In this document: positions 29,883 to 39,445 of the stretch, piece by piece
Position numbering within the stretch: the first letter of the stretch is position 1
How the letters are laid out: the number at the start of each line of letters is the position of its first letter
Assembly: GCA_019703815.1 (NCBI GenBank)
Contig: AP023052.1
Span: forward strand, 2,108,001-2,172,000
Source: Thaumasiovibrio occultus
Lineage (GTDB): Bacteria; Pseudomonadota; Gammaproteobacteria; Enterobacterales; Vibrionaceae
Direction: 5' to 3'
Length of the DNA: 64,000 bases
The notes under the pieces: generated by a model
Database searches by the model: none
Seen by the model: only the letters and a program-made list of their open reading frames with translations
What the model was told of the DNA's origin: nothing
Position numbers and translations under genes: made by a program

Positions 29883-31448
29883 TTAAGGCAATTGTACTGC
29901 GCTTAAATCTTCAGTTGGAGAGATATTTTTCATCTCTGTAGCTACGATTTCAGCTAGAGGACCCAAGATAACTTGTAGGTTGTTTGGACCTAGCTTAACC
30001 ACGCCCATCGCACCTAGTGATTTCAGTGTTTTCTCATCAACGATACTTTGATCTTTGAGAGATAGACGTAGACGAGTAATACACGCATCGATAGTTGTTA
30101 GGTTCTCATGACCACCAAGCGCTTTTAGGTATTGCTTCGCAAGCTTGGTATTGTCTTTTGAAGCGCCGCTATCTGCTACCGCTTCAGCTTCATCTTCATC
30201 TTCACGACCTGGTGATTTCAGGTTGAAGATACGGATTGCTGCACTGAAAGTGAAGAAGTAAAGCGCACCAAAACATAGACCAATAACCAGTAGGGTAAAC
30301 GGTTTAGTTGCTAGACCCCAGTTCAGTACGAAGTCGATTAGACCTGCCGAGAAGCCGAAACCGTGCAATGTACCGAACATATTCGCAACAACCAGCGCTA
30401 GACCAGTGAAGATTGCGTGCAATGCGTACAGTGCAGGTGCAAGGAATACAAACATGAACTCAAGAGGCTCTGTAATACCCGTTAGGAAAGAACAGAAAGC
30501 AACAGAGAACAGTGCACCACCAACTTGAGCACGACGGTTAGCAGGAGCAGCTAGGTACATAGCTAGTGCTGCACCAGGAAGACCGAACATCATTACTGGG
30601 AAGAAACCGTTCATGAACACGCCAGCGCTCTTATCGCCGCCGAAGAAGCGGTGTAGGTCACCACTCTTAGTTACATCAGTCACTTCTTTAACAACAGTAG
30701 TGATCTCAGGAGTAACAGAGTTAGCAAACGTGAATGTGTGCTCTTGGCCGACAACTAGAGAAGCTGCAACATCTTTAGGTACACAAAGTTGAGTTGCATT
30801 ATTCAGAACAGCAACAGACTCAACCACGACTTCTTGACATTCGTTCATGCCGAACCAGAAGAAGGTATTCAGAACGTGGTGCAGACCAACAGGGATCAAT
30901 GCACGGTTCAACGTACCGTAAATAAATTGACCTAGGTGACCAGAGCCAGAAACCGCTTGAGCAAAAGCATCTAAACCAGACTGAATAGCGGGCCAAACGT
31001 AACCAGCAACGGCACCAACAACTAGCGCAAACAGACCCGCCATAATTGGAACAAGACGTTTACCTGAGAAGAAGGCTAGCCACTGCGGAAGTGCTGTCAC
31101 GTGGAACGCATTGTATGCGTGACCAGCGATAACACCGGCAATAATACCGCCGAAGAATGACATATCGATCGCAGAATCGATGGTGGTCGCAGTTGCTGTC
31201 AATACGAAGTAAGATACAGCACCCGCAAGACCTGCGGCGCCTGAACCGTCTTTCGACAGACCAATCGCAATACCTAGACCAAATAGCAACGGCAAGTTAG
31301 TGAAAATTGCGTTACCTGCGTTCGCCATAAATGGAATGTCAAGCAAATCGCCTTGACCTAAACGCAACAGCAAAGCCGCTACCGGCAATACTGCGATAGG
31401 AAGCATTAACGCTTTACCTAGTTTTTGAAGATATCCAAGAATATTCAC
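29883..31448 (-). CDS. nagE: N-acetylglucosamine-specific PTS permease, EIIBC
   Basis: 521 residues. The membrane EIIC domain (about 1-385, starting MNILGYLQKLGKALMLPIAV) imports GlcNAc; the C-terminal EIIB domain has its phosphorylated cysteine in TTIDACITRLRL at about residue 456. The EIIA domain that E. coli NagE carries at its C-terminus (about 648 residues in total) is absent, so phosphate must come from a separate EIIA such as Crr. It is divergent from nagBAC across a control region with NagC-like and CRP-like sites. Confidence 0.96.
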   Translation of the reverse strand: MNILGYLQKLGKALMLPIAVLPVAALLLRLGQGDLLDIPFMANAGNAIFTNLPLLFGLGIAIGLSKDGSGAAGLAGAVSYFVLTATATTIDSAIDMSFFGGIIAGVIAGHAYNAFHVTALPQWLAFFSGKRLVPIMAGLFALVVGAVAGYVWPAIQSGLDAFAQAVSGSGHLGQFIYGTLNRALIPVGLHHVLNTFFWFGMNECQEVVVESVAVLNNATQLCVPKDVAASLVVGQEHTFTFANSVTPEITTVVKEVTDVTKSGDLHRFFGGDKSAGVFMNGFFPVMMFGLPGAALAMYLAAPANRRAQVGGALFSVAFCSFLTGITEPLEFMFVFLAPALYALHAIFTGLALVVANMFGTLHGFGFSAGLIDFVLNWGLATKPFTLLVIGLCFGALYFFTFSAAIRIFNLKSPGREDEDEAEAVADSGASKDNTKLAKQYLKALGGHENLTTIDACITRLRLSLKDQSIVDEKTLKSLGAMGVVKLGPNNLQVILGPLAEIVATEMKNISPTEDLSAVQLP

Positions 31449-31530
31449 CGTTCGTTCCCCCTGTGTGTTTCTTAGATTTGTTTGGATAACTTTTTTTGGT
31501 TATCCGATTAAGTCATTTGCAGTGTATTCT

Positions 31531-31554
31531 TTTAATTTCGCCCCGCAAATTAAA
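31531..31554. promoter_or_regulatory. NagC-like operator near nagE
   Basis: An inverted repeat with arms TTTAATTT and AAATTAAA around a CG-rich centre (cgccccgc). NagC boxes are AT-rich palindromes of this form. It lies 83 bp upstream of the nagE start. Confidence 0.55.
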
Positions 31555-31563
31555 AGGTTTTCA

Positions 31564-31585
31564 ATTGTGATCTCTATCACCAGTT
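31564..31585. promoter_or_regulatory. CRP-like site in the nagE-nagB control region
   Basis: TGTGATCTCTATCACC contains TGTGA, six bases, then TCAC, a good match to the CRP consensus. It sits midway between the two NagC-like palindromes, the arrangement expected for a catabolite-controlled divergent operon. Confidence 0.65.
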
Positions 31586-31626
31586 ACCTAGGGCTCCCAG
31601 CGATTTTGCTAGGCAGATCATAAAAC

Positions 31627-31647
31627 TTATTTTATGATTCGAAATAA
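31627..31647. promoter_or_regulatory. NagC-like operator near nagB
   Basis: TTATTT and GAAATAA arms separated by eight bases give the NagC box pattern. It overlaps the expected -35 of a promoter with TATAAT at 31662-31667, upstream of nagB. The 96-bp distance to the first palindrome would permit looping, as known for E. coli nagE-nagB. Confidence 0.65.
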
Positions 31648-31702
31648 TGAAATTATCAGGTTATAATTTGAACTGAATCTAGGAATCTTGAGAGGAATTA
31701 CC

Positions 31703-32503
31703 GTGAGACTTATCCCATTATCAAGCGCAGAAAAAGTAGGACTTTGGTCAGCTCGTTACATTGCCGACAGAATCAATGCGTTCAACCCTACTGCGGACCG
31801 TCCGTTTGTTTTGGGCCTACCAACTGGTGGCACGCCATTGGCGACCTACAAGCGTTTGATCGAGCTTTATAATCAAGGCGAAGTAAGCTTCAAACACGTA
31901 GTAACTTTTAACATGGATGAATACATTGGCATCTCTGCTGATCATCCTGAGTCATATCGCAGCTTCATGTACAACAACTTCTTCAGCCACATTGATATTC
32001 AAGAAGAAAATATCAACCTGCTGAACGGTAACACTGACGATCACGATGCAGAATGCCAACGTTACGAAGACAAAATTAAGTCTTACGGCAAAATCAACCT
32101 ATTCATGGGCGGCGTAGGTAACGACGGTCACATCGCATTTAACGAGCCAGCGTCCTCGCTATCATCTCGTACACGTATCAAAACATTGACTGAAGATACC
32201 CGTATCGCGAACTCTCGCTTCTTCGACGGCGACATGGACCAAGTGCCAAAATATGCACTGACCATCGGTGTTGGTACACTGCTTGACGCTGAAGAAATCA
32301 TGATCCTAGTTACTGGCCACAACAAAGGCCTGGCACTTGAAGCAGCTGTTGAAGGTTGTGTAAACCACCTGTGGACCGTATCTGCACTGCAACTTCACCC
32401 TAAATCACTGATTGTATGTGACGAGCCATCAACGCAAGAGCTAAAAGTGAAGACTGTTAAGTACTTCCAAGAGCTTGAAGCTGGCAACATCAACAACCTA
32501 TAA
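31703..32503 (+). CDS. nagB: Glucosamine-6-phosphate deaminase
   Basis: 266 residues from the GTG at 31703, the same length and N-terminus (MRLIPL) as the E. coli enzyme; AGAGGA at 31691-31696 fits this start and a longer TTG frame does not match. It converts GlcN6P to Fru6P and ammonia. Catalytic residues lie in FNMDEY (Asp72) and [14 protein letters not shown] (Asp141, His143, Glu148). First gene of nagBAC. Confidence 0.97.
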   Translation: MRLIPLSSAEKVGLWSARYIADRINAFNPTADRPFVLGLPTGGTPLATYKRLIELYNQGEVSFKHVVTFNMDEYIGISADHPESYRSFMYNNFFSHIDIQEENINLLNGNTDDHDAECQRYEDKIKSYGKINLFMGGVGNDGHIAFNEPASSLSSRTRIKTLTEDTRIANSRFFDGDMDQVPKYALTIGVGTLLDAEEIMILVTGHNKGLALEAAVEGCVNHLWTVSALQLHPKSLIVCDEPSTQELKVKTVKYFQELEAGNINNL

Positions 32504-32514
32504 GGATTTTCTCC

Positions 32515-33651
32515 ATGTACGCGCTAACCCATTGTCGAATCTACACTGGTAGCGATGTGCTGGATAACCACGCCGTCATTATTGACGGCGCTAACATCCA
32601 CTCGATCGTCCCAGTACAAGAACTCCCAGCCGGTATCGAAACAATCGATTTGAACGGTGCTAATCTGAGCCCTGGTTTTATCGATCTCCAATTGAACGGC
32701 TGTGGTGGTGTGATGTTGAATGACGAAATCACACCTGAAACCATGCATATCATGCACCGTGCTAACCTGAAATCAGGTTGTACAAGCTTCCTGCCTACGC
32801 TGATCACCTCGTCTGACGAAGACATGAAAAAAGCGATTGCAGCAGCGCATGCTTACCATGAGCAGTACCAAAACCACTCACTCGGTCTGCACCTTGAAGG
32901 TCCATACCTGAACGTGGCAAAGAAAGGCATTCACAGCCAAGACTACATTCGCCGCTCTGAAGACGCGATGGTTGACTACATCATCGAGAACAAAGATGTT
33001 GTTGCTAAAGTCACCCTAGCACCAGAGCAAACGCCAGTAGAGCACATTGAAAAGCTGTCTGCTGCAGGCGTTGTCGTCTCTGCCGGTCACACCAACGCAA
33101 CGTACACCGAAGCGCGCAAAGGCTTTGAAGCAGGTGTCAGCTTTGCCACTCACCTATTCAATGCGATGACCTCTATCGCGGGTCGCGATCCGGGCATGGT
33201 GGGGGCAATTTACGACACACCAAGCGTTTACGCAGGCATCATTGCTGACGGCTTCCACGTTGATTACGCCAACATTCGCATCGCACATAAAATTATGGGC
33301 GAAAAGCTTGTTTTAGTGACCGACGCCACAGCTCCAGCAGGCGCTAACATGGATTACTTTATTTTTGTTGGGAAGAAAGTATATTACCGTGACGGCAAGT
33401 GTATCGATGAGAATGGCACACTTGGCGGCTCAGCACTGACCATGATCGAAGCAGTTCAGAATACCGTTGAGCACGCAGGCATCGCTTTGGATGAAGCTCT
33501 GCGGATGGCAACGCTCTACGCAGCGCGTGCGATTGGTGTCGACCATAAGCTCGGCAGCATCAAGAAAGGTTTGGTAGCTAACCTGGCCGTTTTTGACCGT
33601 GACTTCAACGTCCTAGCGACGATTGTTAACGGACAATACGAGAAAAACTAA
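32515..33651 (+). CDS. nagA: N-acetylglucosamine-6-phosphate deacetylase
   Basis: 378 residues. An amidohydrolase that removes acetate from GlcNAc6P before NagB acts. Metal-site signs are LHLEGPYLN (Glu near 131), SAGHTNATY and FATHLFNAM (metal histidines), and the catalytic aspartate in [10 protein letters not shown]. It follows nagB by 11 bp and precedes nagC by 2 bp, a tight operon. Confidence 0.97.
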   Translation: MYALTHCRIYTGSDVLDNHAVIIDGANIHSIVPVQELPAGIETIDLNGANLSPGFIDLQLNGCGGVMLNDEITPETMHIMHRANLKSGCTSFLPTLITSSDEDMKKAIAAAHAYHEQYQNHSLGLHLEGPYLNVAKKGIHSQDYIRRSEDAMVDYIIENKDVVAKVTLAPEQTPVEHIEKLSAAGVVVSAGHTNATYTEARKGFEAGVSFATHLFNAMTSIAGRDPGMVGAIYDTPSVYAGIIADGFHVDYANIRIAHKIMGEKLVLVTDATAPAGANMDYFIFVGKKVYYRDGKCIDENGTLGGSALTMIEAVQNTVEHAGIALDEALRMATLYAARAIGVDHKLGSIKKGLVANLAVFDRDFNVLATIVNGQYEKN

Positions 33652-33653
33652 CT

Positions 33654-34874
33654 ATGACTGGCGGACAAATTGGTAACGTAGACCTTGTAAAACAGCTCAA
33701 CAGCGCTGCCGTTTACAGGCTTATCGACCAGAAAGGCCCGATATCACGTATACAAGTCGCTGAAGTCAGCCAACTGGCTCCAGCGAGTGTCACCAAGATA
33801 ACCCGCCAACTCCTCGAAAGAGGACTCATCAAAGAGGTTGCACAACAAGCTTCCACCGGTGGACGCCGTGCAATCTCTTTGACTACTGAATCTGAACCTT
33901 TTCATGCCATTTGCGTTCGCGTCGGACGCCGTGATATCGACATCACCTTGTACGATCTCAGTGGCAAAGCTATCACCAGCATTCATGACAAGTTTGACTA
34001 TCAAGACAGTCAGGCTTTTATCGAGGGTCTGATTGAACAAATCACCCAATTCAAAGCACAAGTCGAACCTCAACTAAAAGAGCTCGTTGCTATTGGCGTC
34101 ACCCTACCCGGCTTAATTGATCCGGTAAAAGGGGTTATCCAATACATGCCGACCATTGATGTCGAGCAACTGCCGTTAGGCGAAATCCTAAACGACACTT
34201 TTAATGTGACTTCCTTTGTCGGTAACGATATTCGCGCCCTTGCGTTGGCCGAGCACTACTTTGGTGCCACTCGCGATTGTCTGGATTCGATTGTGGTCAG
34301 CGTTCACAACGGGACAGGTGCCGGGATCATCGTCAATGGTCAGGTATTTCTCGGCCATAACCGCAACGTGGGTGAGATTGGTCATATCCAAATTGATCCA
34401 TTAGGAGACCGTTGTCAGTGTGGCAACTTTGGCTGTTTAGAAACCGTCGCCGCGAACCCTGCGATTATTGCGCACGTTGAGAAAGCACTGGCACAAGGCT
34501 TTGTGAGCGAGCTACAACAGCACGAGTCCATCACCGTCTCGGGTATTTGCCATGCCGCCAATAACGGCGACGAGTTGGCCGTTCAAGTGCTGACCAAAGT
34601 AGGCAACCATTTAGGTAAAGCCTTAGCGATCACAATTAATTTATTCAACCCGCAAAAAATTGTTCTGACCGGCGAGATCACTGAAGCCGAGAGCCTACTA
34701 TTTGCGGCCATTGAGCGCTGTATCAGCACCCAAGCATTGAGCAATTTCAGCGAAAATTTGGTCCTTGCCAGCTCAGAGCTTTATGGCCAATCCACCATTG
34801 GTTCGTTTTCTATCATTAAGCGCGCCATGCTAAATGGTGTTTTGTTACAAAAAATGCTCGAAGAGCACCATTAA
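33654..34874 (+). CDS. nagC: GlcNAc-responsive transcriptional regulator NagC (ROK family)
   Basis: 406 residues (E. coli 406). A winged helix at about 18-75 (GPISRIQVAEVSQLAPASVTK) is followed by the ROK sugar-kinase-like domain with the zinc motif HIQIDPLGDRCQCGNFGCLE. It represses the nag genes and is released by GlcNAc6P; the two palindromes upstream of nagB and nagE are its probable targets. Last gene of nagBAC. Confidence 0.96.
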   Translation: MTGGQIGNVDLVKQLNSAAVYRLIDQKGPISRIQVAEVSQLAPASVTKITRQLLERGLIKEVAQQASTGGRRAISLTTESEPFHAICVRVGRRDIDITLYDLSGKAITSIHDKFDYQDSQAFIEGLIEQITQFKAQVEPQLKELVAIGVTLPGLIDPVKGVIQYMPTIDVEQLPLGEILNDTFNVTSFVGNDIRALALAEHYFGATRDCLDSIVVSVHNGTGAGIIVNGQVFLGHNRNVGEIGHIQIDPLGDRCQCGNFGCLETVAANPAIIAHVEKALAQGFVSELQQHESITVSGICHAANNGDELAVQVLTKVGNHLGKALAITINLFNPQKIVLTGEITEAESLLFAAIERCISTQALSNFSENLVLASSELYGQSTIGSFSIIKRAMLNGVLLQKMLEEHH

Positions 34875-34883
34875 TCGCTAATC

Positions 34884-34909
34884 TGGACAAGGTTTCACCG
34901 CCTTGTCCA
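34884..34909 (+). terminator. Terminator-like hairpin after nagC
   Basis: Arms TGGACAAGG and CCTTGTCCA with an eight-base loop, followed by the pyrimidine-rich CTTTCCTTTC rather than a pure T-run. Confidence 0.6.
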
Positions 34910-35016
34910 CTTTCCTTTCGCGTTACCTTACTGTTAAAATCTTGCTTTATCATCGGTTTATTCTCACCACGCCGAAACACACTGTCTTGCCGATGTAATG
35001 CCAAGGATCTCATATC

Positions 35017-36582
35017 ATGGAATTGATTTATCTCAGCGCCGCCTTCTGGGCCGGTTTTCTTGCGCTTCGCTGTAAGCTGCCGCCACTTGTTGGTTTTCTC
35101 GTCGCGGGCTTTGCGCTGCGATTAAGTGGCTATGCGCCGACCGAAGAGCTCGAGCTCGCCGCTAACCTTGGCGTTACCCTGCTGCTATTTACCATTGGCC
35201 TTAAACTCAATGCCAAAAACCTACTCAAAGGCGAAATTTGGGGTGGCGCCACCGTGCACAATCTCGGCTCTACTGCGATATTTGCGCTTTTGATCTATGG
35301 TCTAAAATGGCTCAATGTTCCGCTGCTGAGTGAGTTTACCTGGCACCAAGTCGCCTTGCTCAGCTTTGCTTTGGCGTTTTCCAGTACCGTCTTTGCCATT
35401 AAAATCTTGCAAGAAAAAGGGGAGCTGAACGCCATCTACGGCAACCTCGCCATTGGTATTTTGGTGATGCAAGATATCTTCGCCGTTGTCTTTATGACGA
35501 TTTCGACCGGCAAGGTACCAGAAATTACCGCCTTGCTCCTCTTTGCGCTTCCCCTGCTTCGCCCACTGCTTTATCGCCTGCTCGACTGGGCGGGACATGG
35601 CGAAGTGCTGGTGTTACTCGGGATCTTTATGGCGCTGGTGTTCGGCGTTGCCTTATTCCAGTTTGTCGGCTTAAAGCCCGATCTTGGCGCCTTGATTGTC
35701 GGTATGCTTCTCGCTGGGCATTCAAAATCGTCCGAGCTATCTAAATCACTGTTCAATATGAAAGAGCTGTTATTAGTCTGCTTCTTTCTCAATATCGGCC
35801 TCTCCGCCACACCGTCGGTGGAAGCCTTTAAGCTTGCCCTGATCTTTTTGCTCTTACTGCCACTCAAAGGTGCGCTCTATTTTGGCGTCTTCCGTCTCTT
35901 CCGCTTTCGCTTGCGCACGGTAACGTTTGGTACGCTATCACTGTTTAACTACAGTGAGTTTGGCTTGATTGTCGGTGGACTCGCGTTCAAAAAAGGTTGG
36001 ATGTCCGGCGATATTTTGGCAGCCATCGCTATTGCGGTCTCGCTGTCCTTCATTTTCGCGTCACTGGTCAATGCAAATGGCTATCGCGTTTATCAGTGGG
36101 TATTGGCTAAATGCCAAGAGATCCGCAGCGATAGACTCAACGCCAAAGATCAAAGCATTAACCTTGGTGACGCCCAGGTGCTGGTACTCGGTATGGGCCG
36201 CATTGGCACCGGTGCGTACGACGAATTGAGTGAACAATACAACGGCAAAGTGATCGGCATTGATACCCGCGTTGAAACCGTCGATCACCACCAGCGTCAT
36301 GGCCGAAACACCTTGATTGGCGATGCCGTTGACGTTGATTTTTGGGAACGGGTCAGCGAAGTTAATATCGAATTGATTTTGCTTGCCATGCCGCACAGCC
36401 AAGCCAATGCGCTCGCCCTTACCCAAATTAAAGAGTTAAATTTCAAAGGCAGAGTCGCCGCCATTGCCAAATACCCTGATGAGGCCCAAGAACTGTTAGA
36501 AATGGGCGCAGATGCTGCATTCAACATCTACCGTGAAGCAGGGGCCGGTTTTGCGCGCCATGTTAAAGAACAGTTAACTTAA
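35017..36582 (+). CDS. CPA2-family cation/proton antiporter with RCK-N domain (KefB/YbaL-like)
   Basis: 521 residues. The first 370 form about 10-12 membrane helices with the Na/H exchanger pattern (GFLVAGFALR, ANLGVTLLLFTIGLKL, FALAFSSTVFAIKIL). From about 385 a cytosolic Rossmann domain follows (VLVLGMGRIGTGAYDEL), as in K+ efflux systems gated by nucleotides or glutathione. There is no TrkA-C domain at the end, and the protein is shorter than E. coli YbaL (558). It probably exchanges K+ or Na+ for H+. Its closeness to gsk recalls E. coli gsk-ybaL, but the order is changed, so orthology is not certain. Confidence 0.85.
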   Translation: MELIYLSAAFWAGFLALRCKLPPLVGFLVAGFALRLSGYAPTEELELAANLGVTLLLFTIGLKLNAKNLLKGEIWGGATVHNLGSTAIFALLIYGLKWLNVPLLSEFTWHQVALLSFALAFSSTVFAIKILQEKGELNAIYGNLAIGILVMQDIFAVVFMTISTGKVPEITALLLFALPLLRPLLYRLLDWAGHGEVLVLLGIFMALVFGVALFQFVGLKPDLGALIVGMLLAGHSKSSELSKSLFNMKELLLVCFFLNIGLSATPSVEAFKLALIFLLLLPLKGALYFGVFRLFRFRLRTVTFGTLSLFNYSEFGLIVGGLAFKKGWMSGDILAAIAIAVSLSFIFASLVNANGYRVYQWVLAKCQEIRSDRLNAKDQSINLGDAQVLVLGMGRIGTGAYDELSEQYNGKVIGIDTRVETVDHHQRHGRNTLIGDAVDVDFWERVSEVNIELILLAMPHSQANALALTQIKELNFKGRVAAIAKYPDEAQELLEMGADAAFNIYREAGAGFARHVKEQLT

Positions 36583-36601
36583 CTAAAGCCCATATTACAC
36601 T

Positions 36602-36626
36602 GGGAGCATAATTGCTCCCTTTTTTT
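36602..36626 (+). terminator. Rho-independent terminator of the antiporter gene
   Basis: GGGAGCA / TGCTCCC stem followed by seven T, 20 bases past the stop codon. Confidence 0.87.
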
Positions 36627-36821
36627 CAAAAACATACCGTAATTAGAAAATATTCATCAAATTACAAGTTTTAATAAACTAATTCCACCACCATAACAAG
36701 TTTACTTATTTTTCGTTAAACAGGGTTGCCAAGGCCATAGCAGCAATGGCACATTGGTCCCCAGAAGGTGATTTAACCTATTTATAACAAATGTAAAAGT
36801 ATTCGCAGTGGAGAGGGAATT

Positions 36822-38501
36822 ATGTGCTCAATTTTCGGTATTTTGGACATCAAATCAGATGCACAAAGTTTGCGCGAAAGCGCGCTAGAAATGTCAAAGA
36901 AAATGCGCCATCGCGGCCCTGACTGGTCAGGGATCTACTCATCAGACAAAGCAATTCTAGTGCATGAGCGTCTAGCCATTGTTGATTTGAACAGCGGTGA
37001 ACAACCTCTCTACAACCAAGACCGTACCCATATTCTGGCGGTGAATGGCGAGATCTATAACCACAAAGAGCTACGCCAAACACATGCCGCAGACTACCCT
37101 TTCCAAACCGAGTCTGATTGCGAAATCATCTTAGGCCTGTACAAAGAAAAAGGCCCCGAGCTGCTTGATTACCTGAACGGTATCTTCGCCTTTATCCTTT
37201 ATGATGCAGAGCAAGACGCCTACCTCATCGGTCGCGATCATATTGGTATCATTCCGCTCTACCACGGCTACGATCAGCACGGTAACTACTATGTAGCGTC
37301 AGAAATGAAAGCGCTGGTGCCGGTGTGTAAGACGATCAGTGAGTTTCCTCCAGGTAGCTTTGTTTGGTCAAAAGCAGGCATAGAGCCGCAACGTTACTAC
37401 AAGCGTGAGTGGATGGAGTTCGACGCCGTTAAAGACAATGCCACTGACAAAGCCGCGCTAAAAGACGCGTTAGAAAACGCAGTTAAGCGTCAGCTAATGA
37501 CCGATGTCCCTTACGGTGTGCTGCTATCAGGCGGTTTGGATTCCTCGGTGATCTCTGCAATCACCAAAAAGTTTGCAGCAAAACGTATCGAAGACAACGA
37601 CGAGTCTCAAGCATGGTGGCCAACACTGCACTCCTTTGCTATTGGCTTAGAAGGCGCACCGGATTTGAAAGCGGCGAAGAAGGTCGCAGATCACTTAGGC
37701 ACGGTTCACCATGAGTTGACTTATACCATTCAAGAAGGCTTGGATGCGATTCGCGATGTGATTTACCACATCGAAACTTACGATGTGACTACCATCCGCG
37801 CCTCAACGCCAATGTATTTGATGTCACGTAAGATCCGCGCGATGGGGATAAAAATGGTGCTGTCGGGCGAAGGGGCTGACGAAGTTTTTGGCGGTTACCT
37901 CTATTTCCACAAAGCACCGAACGCACAAGAATTCCATGAAGAGACGGTCCGTAAACTGCTAGCGTTGAACATGTTCGACTGTGCGCGAGCCAATAAATCA
38001 ATGGCAGCATGGGGCGTAGAAGCGCGCGTACCTTTCTTGGACAAAGAATTCTTGGAAGTGGCGATGCGTGTTAACCCAGCCGATAAGATGTGTGGCAACG
38101 GCAAGATGGAAAAACACATCATCCGTGAATGCTTTGAAGATTACTTGCCGGAAGAAGTGGTTTGGCGTCAAAAAGAGCAGTTCTCCGACGGCGTCGGTTA
38201 CAGCTGGATTGATACGCTGAAAGAAATCGCCGAAGAGCGCGTCAGCGAACAACAACTTGAAACGGCAAGCTTCCGCTTCCCTTACAACACCCCAAGCACG
38301 AAAGAAGGTTACATGTACCGTGAGATCTTCGAAGAACTATTCCCGCTAGAAGATGCGGCGAAATGTGTACCCGGTGGTCCTTCTATTGCGTGCTCAAGTG
38401 CCAAAGCGATTGAATGGGATGAAAGCTTCAAAAACAGCGCCGATCCTTCAGGCCGCGCCGTAGCCGCAGTACACAACGAAGCATATTCAGCTAAGAAGTA
38501 A
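36822..38501 (+). CDS. asnB: Asparagine synthetase B (glutamine-hydrolysing)
   Basis: 559 residues (E. coli 554). The mature protein starts at Cys2 (MCSIFGI), the nucleophile of the class II glutaminase domain (1-200). The synthetase domain has the PP-loop LLSGGLDSSVISA (about 231-243) and LSGEGADEVFGGY. It makes Asn from Asp, Gln and ATP. AGAGGGA precedes the ATG. The 239-bp upstream gap is AT-rich with no clear operator. Confidence 0.97.
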   Translation: MCSIFGILDIKSDAQSLRESALEMSKKMRHRGPDWSGIYSSDKAILVHERLAIVDLNSGEQPLYNQDRTHILAVNGEIYNHKELRQTHAADYPFQTESDCEIILGLYKEKGPELLDYLNGIFAFILYDAEQDAYLIGRDHIGIIPLYHGYDQHGNYYVASEMKALVPVCKTISEFPPGSFVWSKAGIEPQRYYKREWMEFDAVKDNATDKAALKDALENAVKRQLMTDVPYGVLLSGGLDSSVISAITKKFAAKRIEDNDESQAWWPTLHSFAIGLEGAPDLKAAKKVADHLGTVHHELTYTIQEGLDAIRDVIYHIETYDVTTIRASTPMYLMSRKIRAMGIKMVLSGEGADEVFGGYLYFHKAPNAQEFHEETVRKLLALNMFDCARANKSMAAWGVEARVPFLDKEFLEVAMRVNPADKMCGNGKMEKHIIRECFEDYLPEEVVWRQKEQFSDGVGYSWIDTLKEIAEERVSEQQLETASFRFPYNTPSTKEGYMYREIFEELFPLEDAAKCVPGGPSIACSSAKAIEWDESFKNSADPSGRAVAAVHNEAYSAKK

Positions 38502-38627
38502 GCCTATATTTGCTGCGCTAACAAAGCGCAGCAGACCCGAACACAGCAATGTGAACAATGCGCGCAGACGCAAACAAAAATACAGAAATAAGTACGAAAC
38601 GTACGAGCAAAACAACATCAATACGAA

Positions 38628-38662
38628 AAACAGCGAGCGCCTCGGCCTCGCTGTTTCTTTTT
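38628..38662. terminator. Bidirectional terminator asnB / outer-membrane protein gene
   Basis: AACAGCGAG / CTCGCTGTT stem with a nine-base loop, A-run before and T-rich run after. A second hairpin without a T-run (TGCTGCGCT / AGCGCAGCA, 38509-38531) lies just after asnB. Confidence 0.78.
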
Positions 38663-38697
38663 ATGTCAGCAAAATAACTGACTCAGTGCGAACGCAT

Positions 38698-39234
38698 TTA
38701 GAAGTAAAAACGGGTACCGAAGACAAAGCGGGTAAAGCTGTCTTCTACCCCATCAGCGGTCACGTTAATATCATCCGTGGAAATGTTGTAGTTCACTTCC
38801 GCACTGACCGCCACGTGTGGATTAATGAAGTATTTCACCCCACCCGAGACTTTGATGTTAAGCGCTGTGGCATCTTCGAAGTCAAAATCAAAGTCGCCAT
38901 CACTACCGGAGAGATTCGCGAGTTGGGCGGCCAAGCCAAGATACGGCACCCAATTGGTACTGTTGGTAAAGTTGTACTCGGTAAAACCACCGATCTGGAA
39001 CTGTTGGGTACTGTCACTCATGTTGACGTCTAGCACGCCACCAATTTCCCAGTTATCGCGAATGAAGTAGCCATAAGAGGTGTTGAGAACAAACAGATAA
39101 TCATCCACGTAATCGAGATCTAAGCTACCCTGCAAGCCAAACTCTTGAGTTCCTTGTGGTAATTCAGCCCCTGCCCACAATGCCGGCGTTGCCAAAATAC
39201 CCATTAATGCTAATGCCACTGTACTTTTCTTCAT
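38698..39234 (-). CDS. Small outer-membrane beta-barrel protein
   Basis: 178 residues from the ATG at 39234, chosen because GGAG is well placed; two more ATGs stand four and two codons upstream. The signal peptide is MKKSTVALALMGILATPALWA. The mature part alternates polar and aromatic residues in about eight strands and ends in FGTRFYF, the terminal aromatic signature of Bam-dependent proteins. An acidic loop, GSDGDFDFDFED, lies near the middle. Size fits an eight-strand OmpW/OmpA-barrel-like protein. I cannot assign a specific family or ligand. Confidence 0.75.
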   Translation of the reverse strand: MKKSTVALALMGILATPALWAGAELPQGTQEFGLQGSLDLDYVDDYLFVLNTSYGYFIRDNWEIGGVLDVNMSDSTQQFQIGGFTEYNFTNSTNWVPYLGLAAQLANLSGSDGDFDFDFEDATALNIKVSGGVKYFINPHVAVSAEVNYNISTDDINVTADGVEDSFTRFVFGTRFYF

Positions 39235-39395
39235 ATTCATCTCCATGCTCTGGTGTTTGCAGCAGTTCTAAGCGTAGATATGAAAACGGCACTTTTTATC
39301 GATAGTTCGATAAATCCAATAGAGAAAGCACTCAATTCGCAGAAAGAAGACTCGTTCTCAGCGGCACTCACGCAAAAGAAAACAAAAGCACAAAC

Positions 39396-39420
39396 AAAAA
39401 GAGAGCCACAGCAGGCTCTC
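39396..39420 (-). terminator. Rho-independent terminator of gsk
   Basis: GAGAGCC / GGCTCTC stem with a six-base loop, followed on the minus strand by five T. Confidence 0.83.
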
Positions 39421-39445
39421 ATTTTAATGCGGGATTGGAGCGCGA

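Noticed and set aside
38592-38604. Small palindrome GTACG-AAA-CGTAC after asnB
   Set aside because: Too short and isolated to claim as a site; a better terminator follows it.
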